A stretch of DNA of 64,000 nucleotides, taken from the NCBI GenBank assembly GCA_022702705.1, contig CM040423.1:41570070-41634069 (forward strand). The letters run 5' to 3'. The position numbers and the translations under genes were made by a program. Below the pieces are notes generated by a model. That model was not told the origin of the DNA and did not search any database. It worked only from the letters and a program-made list of their open reading frames with translations. This document shows positions 38,701 to 49,020 of this stretch, one piece after another. The first letter of the stretch is position 1. Each line of letters starts with the position of its first letter. Source of the DNA: Papilionanthe hookeriana x Papilionanthe teres. Lineage: Eukaryota > Streptophyta > Magnoliopsida > Asparagales > Orchidaceae.

Positions 38701-40164
38701 TCGCTTATTATGATTTATTATTAAAATTTGAAGGTTCTAAAATTTTTGTTTCCTAATATTTTATAGATTGTTCCAAATTTTGGTGGCTAAGATGAAATCC
38801 ATATTTTGATAGAATTGTTTTTTCTTTGTAAGTTTGCCGTGCCAACTTAAACGAGTCTTACAGGTTGAATCACGCCATGGTTGTAATGTTATCAGGTCCA
38901 TTTAAGCCAGGAAAGATCATTGAATTGATGTCTGAGTTTGTTTCTATAGGGAGAGAGTTGGTCCTTCCTCTCTTATATTTTGCTTCTTTGACCATTCTAA
39001 TGTTAGTGCTCTTCCGCCATTCCCACGGTGGATTTCAATCTTAAGTTCCGACTCTGTCTTTTTATACGTCCCATCAACTTCAAGGTCATCAACAATACGT
39101 TATTGGTTATCTTTTGCAGTCTCAAGTCCTTGTTGGAGGCACCATGAAGTTGTGAAGAATGTTTCGGACATCGGAAGTACATCATATAGGAAATATAGGG
39201 ACAATATAGGGGGCTTTGACTTTGTTTTTCTCAATTAATTATTTTGTTAATAGGCACTGTCATAAAAGAAAATCATGTATGTGAGGCTAAAATGGACGCG
39301 ATCTTTGGAAATGGATCACTGTGAAGCATGATCTCTGAGTTAGTCGTGAGTAAATATTCATGAAAACAAGGGTTAACGGTTAAACCAAGTAGTTCAAGCA
39401 ATAGTGTTAACTTGAGACCAACCTTGAGAACCAACAAAATCATCATAGTGAAACACTTTTGATTTCTCAACGTTATTTGGCACGTTTATCTGTATAATGT
39501 ATAAAATTTGAAGCAGGTCGGAGTTGTTTATATAAGCTGACATTGTATTGCCACCTTCATCATTTGATTTGACCTACCTTTTGTCTCCCTTCTTTGCAAC
39601 TCATTACTTTTGAGAGTTGCATTTGGTGTTTAATTTTTATATTTGACCATTTTCTAATGGTCTTTCTCACTTGTACATCTGATTTCAGCTTGAAAATCTC
39701 TTTATTATTTCATAAAGAACGCTATTGGAGGGAAAGGTGAAAAAAAACCTTTATAACAATAAAAAACTTGATGGATGCCAATCATCATGCATATTTGCAG
39801 AATTCATGATGTCAAATTTTTTTTCCCCATCATATTAATGTTAATCATCATCATTACATGATGTGATAATAAACTTTCATTTTAACTGATTGTATTTGCC
39901 TCTGAACTGCATCTGAATCTTCAATAAATAATTTCCAGCTATGAAGGTTAACCCAGCCTGCATGGGATGGAAATAACTGGATAGCTTCATCTATGAGTTT
40001 ATTACGTGAAAATTTATTTATGTAATTGCCTGATTAATACCTTTTTTTTTTCTTTTTTCCTTTTTTTAATCAAGGGCGATGATAATATCTCTGGATCAGC
40101 GCATATGGGGGGTGCTTTTGTGGCATTGTTAGCTTGGTTTGCTGTGAAGAAGGGCTGGTTTTGA
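29798..40164 (+). CDS. RBL12: rhomboid-like serine protease, mitochondrial (RBL12/PARL type), eight exons
   Basis: Rhomboids cleave transmembrane helices of other membrane proteins; plant RBL12 is the mitochondrial PARL counterpart. Exons: 29798-30069, 36691-36802, 36939-37058, 37593-37691, 37825-37860, 37978-38082, 38164-38205, 40075-40164. All introns are GT..AG, the phases join, and the sum is 876 nt, giving 291 residues and TGA. Exon 1 codes an arginine-rich, acid-poor presequence (MQRFLDLNKLLLRRS). Further on are TSDEVVLGLIGTN (first membrane helix), HSELGHLVTNMVGLFFFG (His154, Asn158), GPAFLLKLYVAGALGGSV, GASAAVNAIILL with the catalytic Ser216, and SGSAHMGGAFVALL with His272. The nucleophile motif is GASA, not the commoner GASG. 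Intron 1 is 6.6 kb and full of transposon remains; intron 7 is 1.87 kb. The short exon 5 (SAQPFYRRAHAL) and exon 1 are the least certain calls. Confidence 0.85.
31517..31700 (+). mobile_element. RTE-type LINE, 3' fragment in rhomboid intron 1
   Basis: Nearly identical to the last 180 bases of the RTE element at 53395-55215, from GTTAAGAAAGGCAGAGGTAG to GGCTTTGCTGTTGTTGTTAT. It is 5'-truncated, as is usual for LINEs, and ends in the short TTG-type repeat that marks RTE 3' ends. Confidence 0.8.
31701..32690 (+). other. intron 1 sequence, possible copia 5' part
   Basis: No certain features. Position suggests the LTR, leader and gag of the copia element that follows, but I could not read gag or an LTR matching 35555 onward. 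Confidence 0.3.
32691..35554 (+). pseudogene. Ty1/copia pol, decayed, inside rhomboid intron 1
   Basis: Stop- and shift-ridden plus frames give copia pol in order. Protease: WYLDTDSTSHLTFDL near 32800-32845 (active-site DTG changed to DTD). Integrase: MFEIQFNTNFKIFLYDGD then HWSIFINTPAPILPLKRG near 33440-33590. Reverse transcriptase: KLKYIFDGAVAHYKAHL, GYKQELGLDFTKIFS, then MSHSQGFNDSQHLNHVFFLK and AIYGLKLAVLALAYY near 34380-34720; then YFIGSLQYITIMTLDITNAYN near 34900. RNase H end: EPNILNLIHFM, ATQDHLFGIFIKFLSVSRFT near 35370-35520. It lies in the same orientation as the host gene and is long dead. Confidence 0.8.
35555..35850 (+). repeat. 3' LTR of the intronic copia element
   Basis: Starts TGTTTGATAATAG directly after the pol end and has a TATA-like TGTATATATACAACCC near 35698 followed by a CT-rich leader, as in short copia LTRs. 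The right edge is approximate, and no 5' LTR copy was found, so the element is incomplete at its left end. Confidence 0.5.
38206..40074 (+). other. rhomboid intron 7 (1.87 kb)
   Basis: AT-rich, GT..AG bounded, ending in a long pyrimidine tract (near 40041-40070) before CAAG. No transposon protein or other gene was recognised inside; the frames at 38445-38648 and 39003-39470 look accidental. Confidence 0.6.
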
Positions 40165-40560
40165 CCTTTAGAGCATATCATGAACTTAAAAATAATGATG
40201 TTGAGTTTTGCCATTCATTATAAGAAATACCACAGATTCAGATGTCTCTCCCCTCTTCATAAGTTGTCCGCTCCAATTGGAGAATTTGCAACAAATTTTC
40301 TAATGATTTAAGGTACTAAAAAAGGTTGATATTGTCAAAGATTTGTAGAGAGAAAGAGTGGCGTTTTGTTTATTTTAGGGCTGGTTCTTGCAATGCTTAG
40401 ATTATTCTTTGTTATTATTTGTAGGCGATAAATTGTTGTAAGCTAATGAAAACATGGTGCATATAAATTACTCCAATTCTGCATTAGCATTTTGTTGATT
40501 TGATTTGAGTACGATTATATATAAACTTTGAATCACTTTTTATGTTATTAAAATTTTACT
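40165..40560 (+). other. probable 3' UTR and downstream flank of the rhomboid gene
   Basis: Non-coding sequence after the TGA. No canonical AATAAA was seen; AATGAA-type words occur near 40446. The transcript end is not defined. Confidence 0.35.
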
Positions 40561-41060
40561 TAAATTAAATATTAAGAGCTTGTTTACTAAGAGTTTGAGC
40601 TCGGTTATTAGGAGCTCGTCGTAGCTCAACTAGAGCTTACTTCAAGCTTCTAAGAATATGTTTGAGCTCAAGTTTGCTTATAAATATACTATCAAGCTCG
40701 GTTCATATAGGAATTATCAAGCTCTGTTAACTGCCTTGCACCCAACTATATGATGTCCCAAATTAGCAATCAACTTTATTGAAGTTTTCACAAAAGATTC
40801 TACCACTGAAAATCTGCCAACCTTTTGCTTGAAAACTTTCATAATACTTGCTGGTAATGGTTATATTCCTATGTAAGCTTAGGGTAATGTGTAAACTACC
40901 AACTTAGAGGGAGACTGTGTGTAATTATATAAGACCAGCAAGGAGAGTTGTGATTGGCTTAAATTAATGAGCTCATGATTTGGGTTTATCAAGTTGAAAA
41001 TTCAAGCTCGAGCTCAGATTTTAGCTAGTACAACCTTGTGTGATTTGACTCGAGAGCTAT
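40561..41060 (+). repeat. GAGCTC/AAGCTC-rich repeat with a copia 3' scrap inside
   Basis: Both flanks (40570-40720 and 40965-41060) are crowded with GAGCTC and AAGCTC words in both senses, a familiar dispersed plant repeat style. Between them, 40735-40960 reads like the end of copia RNase H (FIEVFTKDSTTENL), then a purine tract TTAGAGGGAGAC and TGTGTGTAATTATA, which would be a polypurine tract followed by an LTR start. So a copia fragment appears to lie inside an older repeat. Confidence 0.45.
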
Positions 41061-42092
41061 TCAGTTCGATTAATATTAATGAAGGCCTATGTTCTATCAG
41101 CCTAAAAACTTTCCTTTTTTTTCACGTCTATCATATTTGTCTGACTGTTTTGAATTGAACTTCTGAAAAAGAGATTTTTGCAAAATTTGAATAACTTGCA
41201 TGCCTTTTTGAGACAATGCTCAATGTGGTGCTCTAGTTTGATAGGCCATACTCAATTGGTTAAGAGAAAATAGGAAGATTTACGTACATACCAAATAAAA
41301 TTCTAAAATTCAATATTTTGTAACCTTTGAAAACAATACTCCAATAAATGATCTAAAAAATAGAATCTTTATTAACTTGACAACAAGATCTTCGACTTGA
41401 TATTTGTCTCATCAGTCAAAATCTTTACAGTAGCTGGCACCTTCGGAGAAAACTTTGAAATATAATTTTTATAGATTACCTTATCACATTTCTTATATTT
41501 GCAGCGCCCATAAAAAAAAAAAAAAAAAAAAATCATAATATCTTTCACTATCACAATTATTTTAATAAATGCAGATGTCTATCATCAAATCCCTTTATCC
41601 CTGTTGTACAATTTCATATACCTATTAATGTACACAAATTTATGACTCAAGTGTTATAAATATAAATAGAAAACTTTAATTGTTAGATATGTAAATAATT
41701 TTTAATTACTTGTCATTGATGCAAATTTCTCTAATTTTTGAAAGTGCAGAGCTGATTGAAGCACCATGGTGAAAATCGGTAGGTGGCTCGTCGCATCATG
41801 TAAACTACAAAATTTGTAGTTTGGATGAAAAACTCTATAATATAAACACAATCAAATTTCATTCAGTGTTGAGTATAATTGATTTATGTGTCTAGCTTAC
41901 TCATAAAAATATAACTTCACCAAAGAAAGTAAATAAATAGTTAGTTGAGACGTCACAGACGCAAAAAAGACACAATTCAATTAATCAATAAATATTTTTC
42001 ATGGTGAATATAATCTATTAATAAATACATCCAAGATCTTTTATTACAGATTTTCTTACGCTACATTAGTTATTTAATCCTAAATTGTCATT
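41061..42092. other. AT-rich non-genic stretch
   Basis: No gene or element recognised. Contains an uninterrupted A run at 41512-41532. Confidence 0.45.
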
Positions 42093-42691
42093 TGTGAACG
42101 CACCTCGAGAGTTAGAACCAGATGAAGGTGAAAAGAGAAAGAGAGGGTAAGTAGAATAAATCAAGAGTTTCCTGTGGAGTGAGTCGAGAGTGAGGTCCCT
42201 TTATTAGTCAATTTGCCTCTTATTTATAGGGGCGTATTTGTACAATTACAGGAATGATAGAACAGTTATGGAAAACATTATTTATACAATAAATATTTTG
42301 ATTAATCTTATAGATTGTATACCATATATGTATTACAATTTGAATTTTAATATCACCGTAATTGGTTGGTCGGGCTACATGAATTCAGTCAGTTGAGGCG
42401 ACCGGCTGAGTGGCGATCGCACCTCCCAAAGTAAATATTGGTCGGCTGAGGCGCCCAGTCCAATGGAGATCTGTCCCGCCATAGTAAAAGCGGGTCGGCT
42501 GACTAGCTTGCGATCAAAGACTCTTGCGTATGTCTTGGATTGTTGGGACTACATGTGTGGTCCGCCCTTTGAATCTCTCGCAATAATGTGCCGATAGATT
42601 ATGATCATGCGGTCGCTTGTTGGACGATGGGATGCCTTAATTGTCTAACCGCAATCGTGGTCGTTCAATTGCTTTGAGATTCGTGCTTACA
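42093..42691 (-). repeat. gypsy-type LTR, probably solo
   Basis: Minus strand runs TGTAAGCACGAATC...GCGTTCACA, about 600 bases, with a TATA box CCTATAAATAAGAGG (plus 42224-42238) followed by a purine/pyrimidine-rich leader. The interior holds repeated GGTCGGCTGAGGCG-like words (42370-42510). No matching target duplication or coding partner was seen, so solo status and edges are tentative. Confidence 0.45.
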
Positions 42692-43947
42692 GTTTTGGTA
42701 TGTACATATTAGTTTATTGAATTTTCCTGGTCATTAAAAGCGACGACTACGACAAGGACATGAAATTATTAGTGCTCAATGGTACTAGAATCAAGATAAT
42801 CAATCTAATAATTAACTCCCCGTGGATTCTAATCTTCAAGTGCTCTATAAATAGAGTCCTAGGCTAGATATTGCATCTATTATTGTTATTTTGCCTTAGA
42901 TAGTTGAGAGTTAAACCACGATTGATGTTCGAGCAGGGCTACTTTGGACCCCCAAAGTTCTGGCGAATGTTGGCAATTGACCCCTTGTTTATCTAAAGAA
43001 GGAAAGAGTTAAGATAAGGAAACGGTCGAAGCTCGAACCTGTGCTGACCAATCAGGTTGACTCATCTTGGGATTTGGAGGGGCATGCATCGTGAGTCCCT
43101 CACCAAGAGACCGGGAGCCTGATAAAGGTGCAAGCTCTGAAGGCCACCAAGCCTTCTTTGTTGAAAACGTCAAGGAAGGTGGAAAGAAGTCGGAGGGAGC
43201 TGAGATCAGCATACTTCCTCGGACGCTACCACAAGATGGTGAAGGTGCCTCGATACGAGGGGGAGTGAAGCCTTTCCACACCTTTTCTTCGATGAATAGG
43301 TTTATGGGTATTCAAATTTAATTTTTTTTTTATTTGCCATCTTAATGGAGACGGGCCCATTGGTTCGGAAGAGCGCTTGGACGAAGGGCCATTGAGATAT
43401 GTAGCCAAGTCGGCCCCCAATATTGTGTTGGATCCTCAAGGCATGGTTGTCATGCCTTTAACCTTGATCTGTGAAGGGGAATGCCCGCAGCCCGACCCCA
43501 TGTATTAGTTTGGTTCCATTCTGCCAGCTTCTCACCATGCTCCATATGAATGGTGACACCTCCATTCCAAGTTTGTGGGATTTCGTTCAGATGTGGTCGG
43601 CCCCTCGGTAGGGGTGCTCGGATGGTTGTTCCTAGGCTAGTGCAAAAGTTACCAGCCCCTCCGACAACGTAGGACTCGGAGGTAGAGACCATGCGGGCAG
43701 AGGTCACCACTTTGCGGAATAGGCTGGACAAGGTGTTACGCGAGTTGGGAAGGAGCACTTCACGAGTCGACTGACCTGCAAGTTCCACCGCAAGGCTGAT
43801 CGACTGGAGTAGCTTAGGATAGGAGGGGCTATGTTTCTTCAAAAGATAAATCCGAAGGGAGATGTCTCGACTGAGGCCTTGGAAGACCCGCTCATAAAAT
43901 ATTTTGTTCAAGACCTGTAATAATGTCTTTTGGAAATGAAACATCAT
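42692..43947 (+). pseudogene. gypsy LTR end and gag N-terminal fragment (decayed)
   Basis: A plus-strand TATA box CTCTATAAATAGAG at 42843-42856 and a TGGCGAATGTTGGCAATTGACC stretch near 42960 look like an LTR end followed by a worn primer site. 43000-43950 is GC-rich and matches the style of a gypsy Gag N-terminus: EVETMRAEVTTLRNRLDKVL near 43675-43735 is a coiled coil. Long minus frames (43450-43947, 165 codons; 43009-43281) are probably shadows; I know no family for them. The alternative, that the minus frame is the coding one, cannot be excluded. Confidence 0.4.
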
Positions 43948-43956
43948 TTGAATAAA

Positions 43957-44140
43957 AATGTGTTAAAAATTTAGGATTAAGATACTTCTAAAAAAGAAAT
44001 TATATTAAACCTAGATAAAACGGCAAAATTGATTTTTTTTTATTCTTTTAAGTTAAAGAAATGAAACTTTAATTTAAATAAGAAATTGATTTTTATTAAT
44101 ATAATTTTAATAAAATATAAGAAAACAAAATAAAAAAAAG
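43957..44140 (+). repeat. direct repeat, left copy
   Basis: AT-rich block from AATGTGTTAAAAATTTAGG to the AAAATATAAGAAAA region. It is repeated in the same orientation at 45785-45985 with roughly 80 percent identity by eye, including ACTTCTAA, TATATTAAACCTA and ATAAAACGG in the same order. Confidence 0.7.
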
Positions 44141-45784
44141 AAAAAAAGAAAAAAATAATTCTATGAATTATTGAATGTTACATAATGACTATTATGAGAA
44201 GGTTGCACCATTTATTCTGAGTTAGTAATGGCTCTTGGAATGTTAAACATTAAATTAAATCATAATATGCCTTGAGATTACTTATCAGGTTATAATATTA
44301 ATAAAGTAGACATATTTAAAGATAAATTTAGTATCAATGACATGTATATAATGAAAAAATTAGTTTCAGAGTTAAGTTTGACATCAAAGAATATATATTA
44401 TTGTGTTAATGACTACTTGTTGTATTACAAAATTGATATAATGGAGACTCAATGCAGGTTTTATGGCGTTAAGAGATTCAAACCACATAGTAGAAAAAAA
44501 TAAGAAAAAAAAACATATTGCGTACAAGTGTATCTTCTATACATCGCTCATTTCACATCTATAAAGGCTTTCACATCTGTGTAATGTTAAACATATGAGA
44601 TGATTGTTTTTATTCTTTTTCTCTCTTTTATTTTTTGATGGATTCGTCAGTTTGTGTATATATAATTGTTGTATTATTCTCCTATTCAAATAAATCTCTC
44701 TCTCAGATTATACAAATAATCCGAAGATGTGAGGAACCGATCAGAGGGATATACGACGGGCAAATAGGCAAATGAGAGAAAGAACATGGAGAACTTTTTG
44801 TTAAGTGAATTTCTCGTGGATACCCCCAAGACGTACGTCAGAAATGAGATCAGATTGAAAATATTCTATAAATATATTCGCGGAGAAGATCTTACAAAAA
44901 CTACCCACAACCAGAGAAATGTCAAGTGCACTCCGAATGGAACTTATTCATTTGGTTAATTACATCTCGATAAAAAGGTTCATGCTTACAAAATAGTGAG
45001 ATCCGGTTATTTGGAAAACCAGTGGATTTAAATCATCTCAATTGAGAATCCGGTGCTTTCGACATATGTACTCGGTCATAGGTCAAAGAGTGAATCACCG
45101 TAACCACTACACACGGCAAAGCCTAGTCGTGCGAGGCCCACGAGACGATATTGATGATTCGCCAAAAGGATCCACAAGACTCAAAAGAGGGTAGTCAAAG
45201 GAATGAAGGAATATCCCTAAAAGGTAGAGGTAGTCGTGTTGGATACCACAGACCAGCAATCCCAAGCTACTGGACCCTAAGCCTACTCGAACCTGAATGT
45301 AGTCGACGCAACACGCCCAAAGATCCCCGGTCAGTAATCCGTGAATTGCATCGTCCGCAGAAGCCTCGATAGCCTTAAGGTCAAGGGATTGTCATCAACT
45401 GAGAACAAAAAAAATAGAAAGAAAAGACAAGGTGATGAGACAAGGGCTTCAGTTGAATAAAGGGTTTTCTGATGGACAATCTATCCAAAATTCTTACGAG
45501 ATTTTTTGCTAAATAGGAAAAACGCACTAGAATTATTGGAGCAGTGTCCCCAAAATAATTTACTAGAAATTGTTAGTAAGTTTTTTCACTGTAAATTCAG
45601 TGCAAATTTTTTGGTGGATTAGTTATGTCGATTTTCCATTAGTTTTGGCTCTTTATCATGTAATTATATATTTCTTATGATAGTTAAGAATATTAATAGA
45701 TAATAATTTACATCTAATGAAATAAATTAAAAAAAAAAATTAAATCATATAAAAAAGTACATATATCTTAATTGAAAAAATAAA
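44141..45784. other. non-genic stretch between direct repeats
   Basis: No gene recognised. 44700-45380 is richer in G and C than its surroundings and contains a 73-codon plus frame (45151-45372) without family match. Confidence 0.4.
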
Positions 45785-45985
45785 AAATGTGTTAAAATTT
45801 TAGGATTAAAATACTTCTAATAGATAAACTATATTAAACCTAAATAAAACGGAAAAAAAAACTGATTTTTTTTATTTTTTATTTCTATGATTTAAATAAA
45901 TGAGACTTTAATTTAAATAAAAAATTAGTTTTATTAATATTATTTTAATATAATATAAAAAAATTTTAAAAAAAAGGAAAAAGGA
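45785..45985 (+). repeat. direct repeat, right copy
   Basis: Partner of 43957-44140. The pair could be the ends of a small non-autonomous element or an old local duplication. Confidence 0.7.
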
Positions 45986-47047
45986 CCATCCTACAAATAT
46001 TATTTGAGCAAAATAAAAATGTATAAAAGAAAGAAATATTAAAACATAAAATAAAAAAGTTCGTGTTTCTCTTCTTCTTTTCTTTTTTTTAATCATTTAC
46101 AGGATTTACATTCATATCACAAAATTCTTACGCATTTATTTATCCCACCCTCCCCTAAACTTTAACATTTACTTATATAACATCAAAAATTTTTACATTA
46201 AGCATTAAAATTAGTTTTTCTTAACACACCATCTTATGGTATATCCCTAAATTTTTATATAAAAATAAAAATCAAAATTTAGGTAGTAAAAATATAAATA
46301 CACTTGTTAAAGAAAAGAAAAACCATGTTCATTATTATTTGGAGATTCGGTGCCCATTTTGATATCCATACAGAGGTGATGCAGATTTTTATAAAACATC
46401 GACTATAATCACATACAGGAGGAAGCAAATATAGGCTAAACAATGCAAAATCACGATTAATGTATTGCCAAGCAACAGAAAACAATATAAAAAGTTGGCC
46501 ATTTTCCGATATAAAAACCCATTATTACATGCAAAGTAATTTATTTGTATATATAACATCTCTAAGCAAACATACCAGGCCCTCGCACAGAAGATTCAAA
46601 AGCAATTGAACTATGAACTGTTCCATCATGAGGAAAAGCAACTAAGCAATCCATCTATTTACTGCAGAATATGACACTATAGATCTGTAAGCCAGTTTGC
46701 TCAACTCTTCTTTGCAACGCCACATCTCGCTTAATCAGTGTATGTATGGTTGTAGCTGCCATCGTCCCCAAAAGAAGACTAGCTTGTGTAGAGATTTATT
46801 TCAGGCTTGAAGTAAAGCAACGAAATAGCTTTCAGGTTCAAATAGATGCCAACAAGATGTGCAGAGCTAGGCTATTCCTATACGTGACTCCACGCTTCTC
46901 TATAAGCATCCTCTTTGCATTCACATGCACGCTTCGTATAGTTTATTTGCATATCTATAAGTAGGCCCATGTGCGCCTACAAATCTCATATCTTCTCCAA
47001 CGAAAAACTGTATAGTTTTCAGAAACCGAAGCTCATATAGAGGCTAG
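45986..47047. other. AT-rich intergenic DNA and probable TCP 3' UTR
   Basis: The part nearest 47047 should include the 3' UTR of the minus-strand TCP gene; its end is not defined. No other feature was recognised. Confidence 0.4.
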
Positions 47048-47887
47048 TTAAAATGGTGTAGCTTTTGGGCTACCTGGATGGAAGGAGTTTTTGAATATTG
47101 TACTACTGTTGAGAGGAAGATTTTGATGAGCTGAGATTCCATCTAACTCACTGGAAACAGTGCTAGTCATGTTAGAAGAAAACAATGCTGCAGGAGCTGC
47201 ATCCACTTGAGGTGAAATGATTCCAAACTGTGTGAAATATGTACTTCTGTTTGATTGTTCCGGCCAGTGGTAGTAAGAAGCATAAGGAAAGCCTCCATTA
47301 CCAATGAAACCCAAAGCTTGGTCTCCTCCTCCTCCTCTTGAATTATTATCATACAGCAGATTATGATCTTGATGAAATGGAGATTGTGCATTATATACAC
47401 CAACATCTTGATACATTAAAGCTGCACTTGCTAATGCTGGTTGGCGCTGTCTTTCAAAATTCAAACACTGATCGTGGTTATTATTCTTAGCTTTTGAAGA
47501 TTGATCAAATGATTGATGAAAGTGAATGAAATTTTGAAAGTCGAGAGGTGGAAGCTTGTTGATTTCCTGTCGAGCAGCATTCAATAACCAATCTACAACT
47601 TTACTGGGTTGATTAAGGCCCAATCTATCCTGGAGGTCATATAGTTGTATAGCTGTAGGGACTGAAAGCCTTACACGACGATCTCTCAGCCCTCTTATTG
47701 TGCTTACTTTGCTGTGTCTATCCTTTCCTCCGAATGCTTTTGAAACTCTAACAATTCTTGGATCTTTGAGAGCTGACCATATCCTCCTGTTTGAACAAGT
47801 TGCAGTTTGGTTCTTGATAATTGCTGAATTGTCTTCTGTATTATCAGTGCTTAGAAAATGATCTTTCCCTCTTGTATCTGTTACCAT
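47048..47887 (-). CDS. TCP transcription factor, class II (CIN clade, TCP5/13/17-like)
   Basis: TCP factors are plant nuclear DNA-binding proteins; CIN-clade members restrain cell division and promote maturation in leaves and petals. The 279-residue frame is open in one exon, ATG to stop. Residues about 43-106 form the TCP domain: the basic part FGGKDRHSKVSTIRGLRDRR, then helix 1 TAIQLYDLQDRLGL, the QPSK turn and helix 2 VVDWLLNAARQEI, followed by LPPL (112-115). The long class II basic region separates it from class I. The rest is low-complexity: histidine/asparagine/glutamine-rich parts and a glycine run near residue 190. I see no miR319-type target, which fits the TCP5/13/17 branch rather than TCP2/3/4/10/24. 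The RGLRDRR start favours a TCP13-like member; the exact orthologue is not settled. Confidence 0.95.
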   Translation of the reverse strand: MVTDTRGKDHFLSTDNTEDNSAIIKNQTATCSNRRIWSALKDPRIVRVSKAFGGKDRHSKVSTIRGLRDRRVRLSVPTAIQLYDLQDRLGLNQPSKVVDWLLNAARQEINKLPPLDFQNFIHFHQSFDQSSKAKNNNHDQCLNFERQRQPALASAALMYQDVGVYNAQSPFHQDHNLLYDNNSRGGGGDQALGFIGNGGFPYASYYHWPEQSNRSTYFTQFGIISPQVDAAPAALFSSNMTSTVSSELDGISAHQNLPLNSSTIFKNSFHPGSPKATPF

Positions 47888-49020
47888 TTTAAGAGTACAG
47901 ATCTATTCCTCATCACTGAGAATAGTTTGTTGGAAATTAATTTTGTCCAGATTAGAGCTGAGTGACTTCTTCAAGAAAATAAGCCATTGGTAAGTGACTG
48001 TCCACATGCATACATATATATATATATATATATATATAAATGTATTCTCTATCATGATATATATATATGATTAAATATATGTTTACTAAGAGACGGATTT
48101 AATCGATCGGATCTTTGAAATCAACAAATGCTCGTAAAATCCTGTTAGGTTTATAATTGAAGGCACATCTAGCAATCCAAGAACACCCATAGATGAGAAA
48201 GCTAAGAAGAAGGCAAATTGGATTTTATAAAGCTATTGTCAGAGCAGTTGTGCATCTTTGTTATTTAGCAGTATAAAATTAAGAAAACAAAGATCTGCAT
48301 GCGCTGTAGTGACTTTTTTATTAATTTACAGTAGATCGAGAAGGTGATGAGTAATGGAGGACAGAAATTCTTATAGAAATAATAATGAATTTTCTTATAT
48401 TGAGCTTCGTGCCACTAAACTTTATTTAATTGAATCAGTTGACTTGGAAGATGAACCTAAATATTAATCAGGAAGATCGAGACAACGCAATGGCCTCAAC
48501 TGAAAAGAGAAGATGATCAAGATTTAATTAGTCCAAATATATATTCAGTAAACTATGATGCTTATGATTAACTAGATTTTTTTGCGCATCAAGCCAAAAA
48601 ATGAGCAAGAATTTTTAGCAAGGAGATCTATCTCCTCAATGTAAAAAAAAAAATTGCACTTCTTTGTTATGGAAAAAAAAAAAAATTAAAAAACCAGGAT
48701 CAAGAAAACTCTACTATACTCTAGTTGGAAAATAAGCAGATAGAAGCTGCAATTAAATTGTTTTACCTCTTTTATGCTGATGATTAAGCCATCGGTTGTT
48801 TAAATCTAAAGTGATACACGAAGGAAGGAGAAACTACTTACATGTGTTCATGCGAATGATAAGAGAAGGCAAAAATAAAGAACTCCTGCCCCTAAATTCA
48901 GCCATGTCTCTGATTCTTCCAAGCAGCTTCAAGACTTGACGCTTCCAGCTGAAATTTAATCTCAGAAAAATGCAATACATCTTCATTTTGAAGGGAAAAG
49001 ATTCTTCATTCTAAGAAACC
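47888..49020 (-). promoter_or_regulatory. TCP 5' leader with a probable intron
   Basis: On the minus strand a good splice donor (CAT/GTAAGTAG, intron start at 48841) lies about 0.95 kb upstream of the ATG, and a pyrimidine-rich acceptor (TTCTCAG, end at 47916) 28 bases before it. Leader introns of this kind are known in CIN-type TCP genes. The exon 48842 to about 49020 is CT-rich in places and lacks long frames. This is a prediction only; a TA run at 48011-48038 lies within the intron. Confidence 0.4.

Noticed and set aside
43450..43947. Minus-strand frame of 165 codons
   Set aside because: No recognised domain. The opposite strand gives a coiled coil in the right place for a gypsy Gag after an LTR end, so the frame is more likely a shadow, though not disproved.
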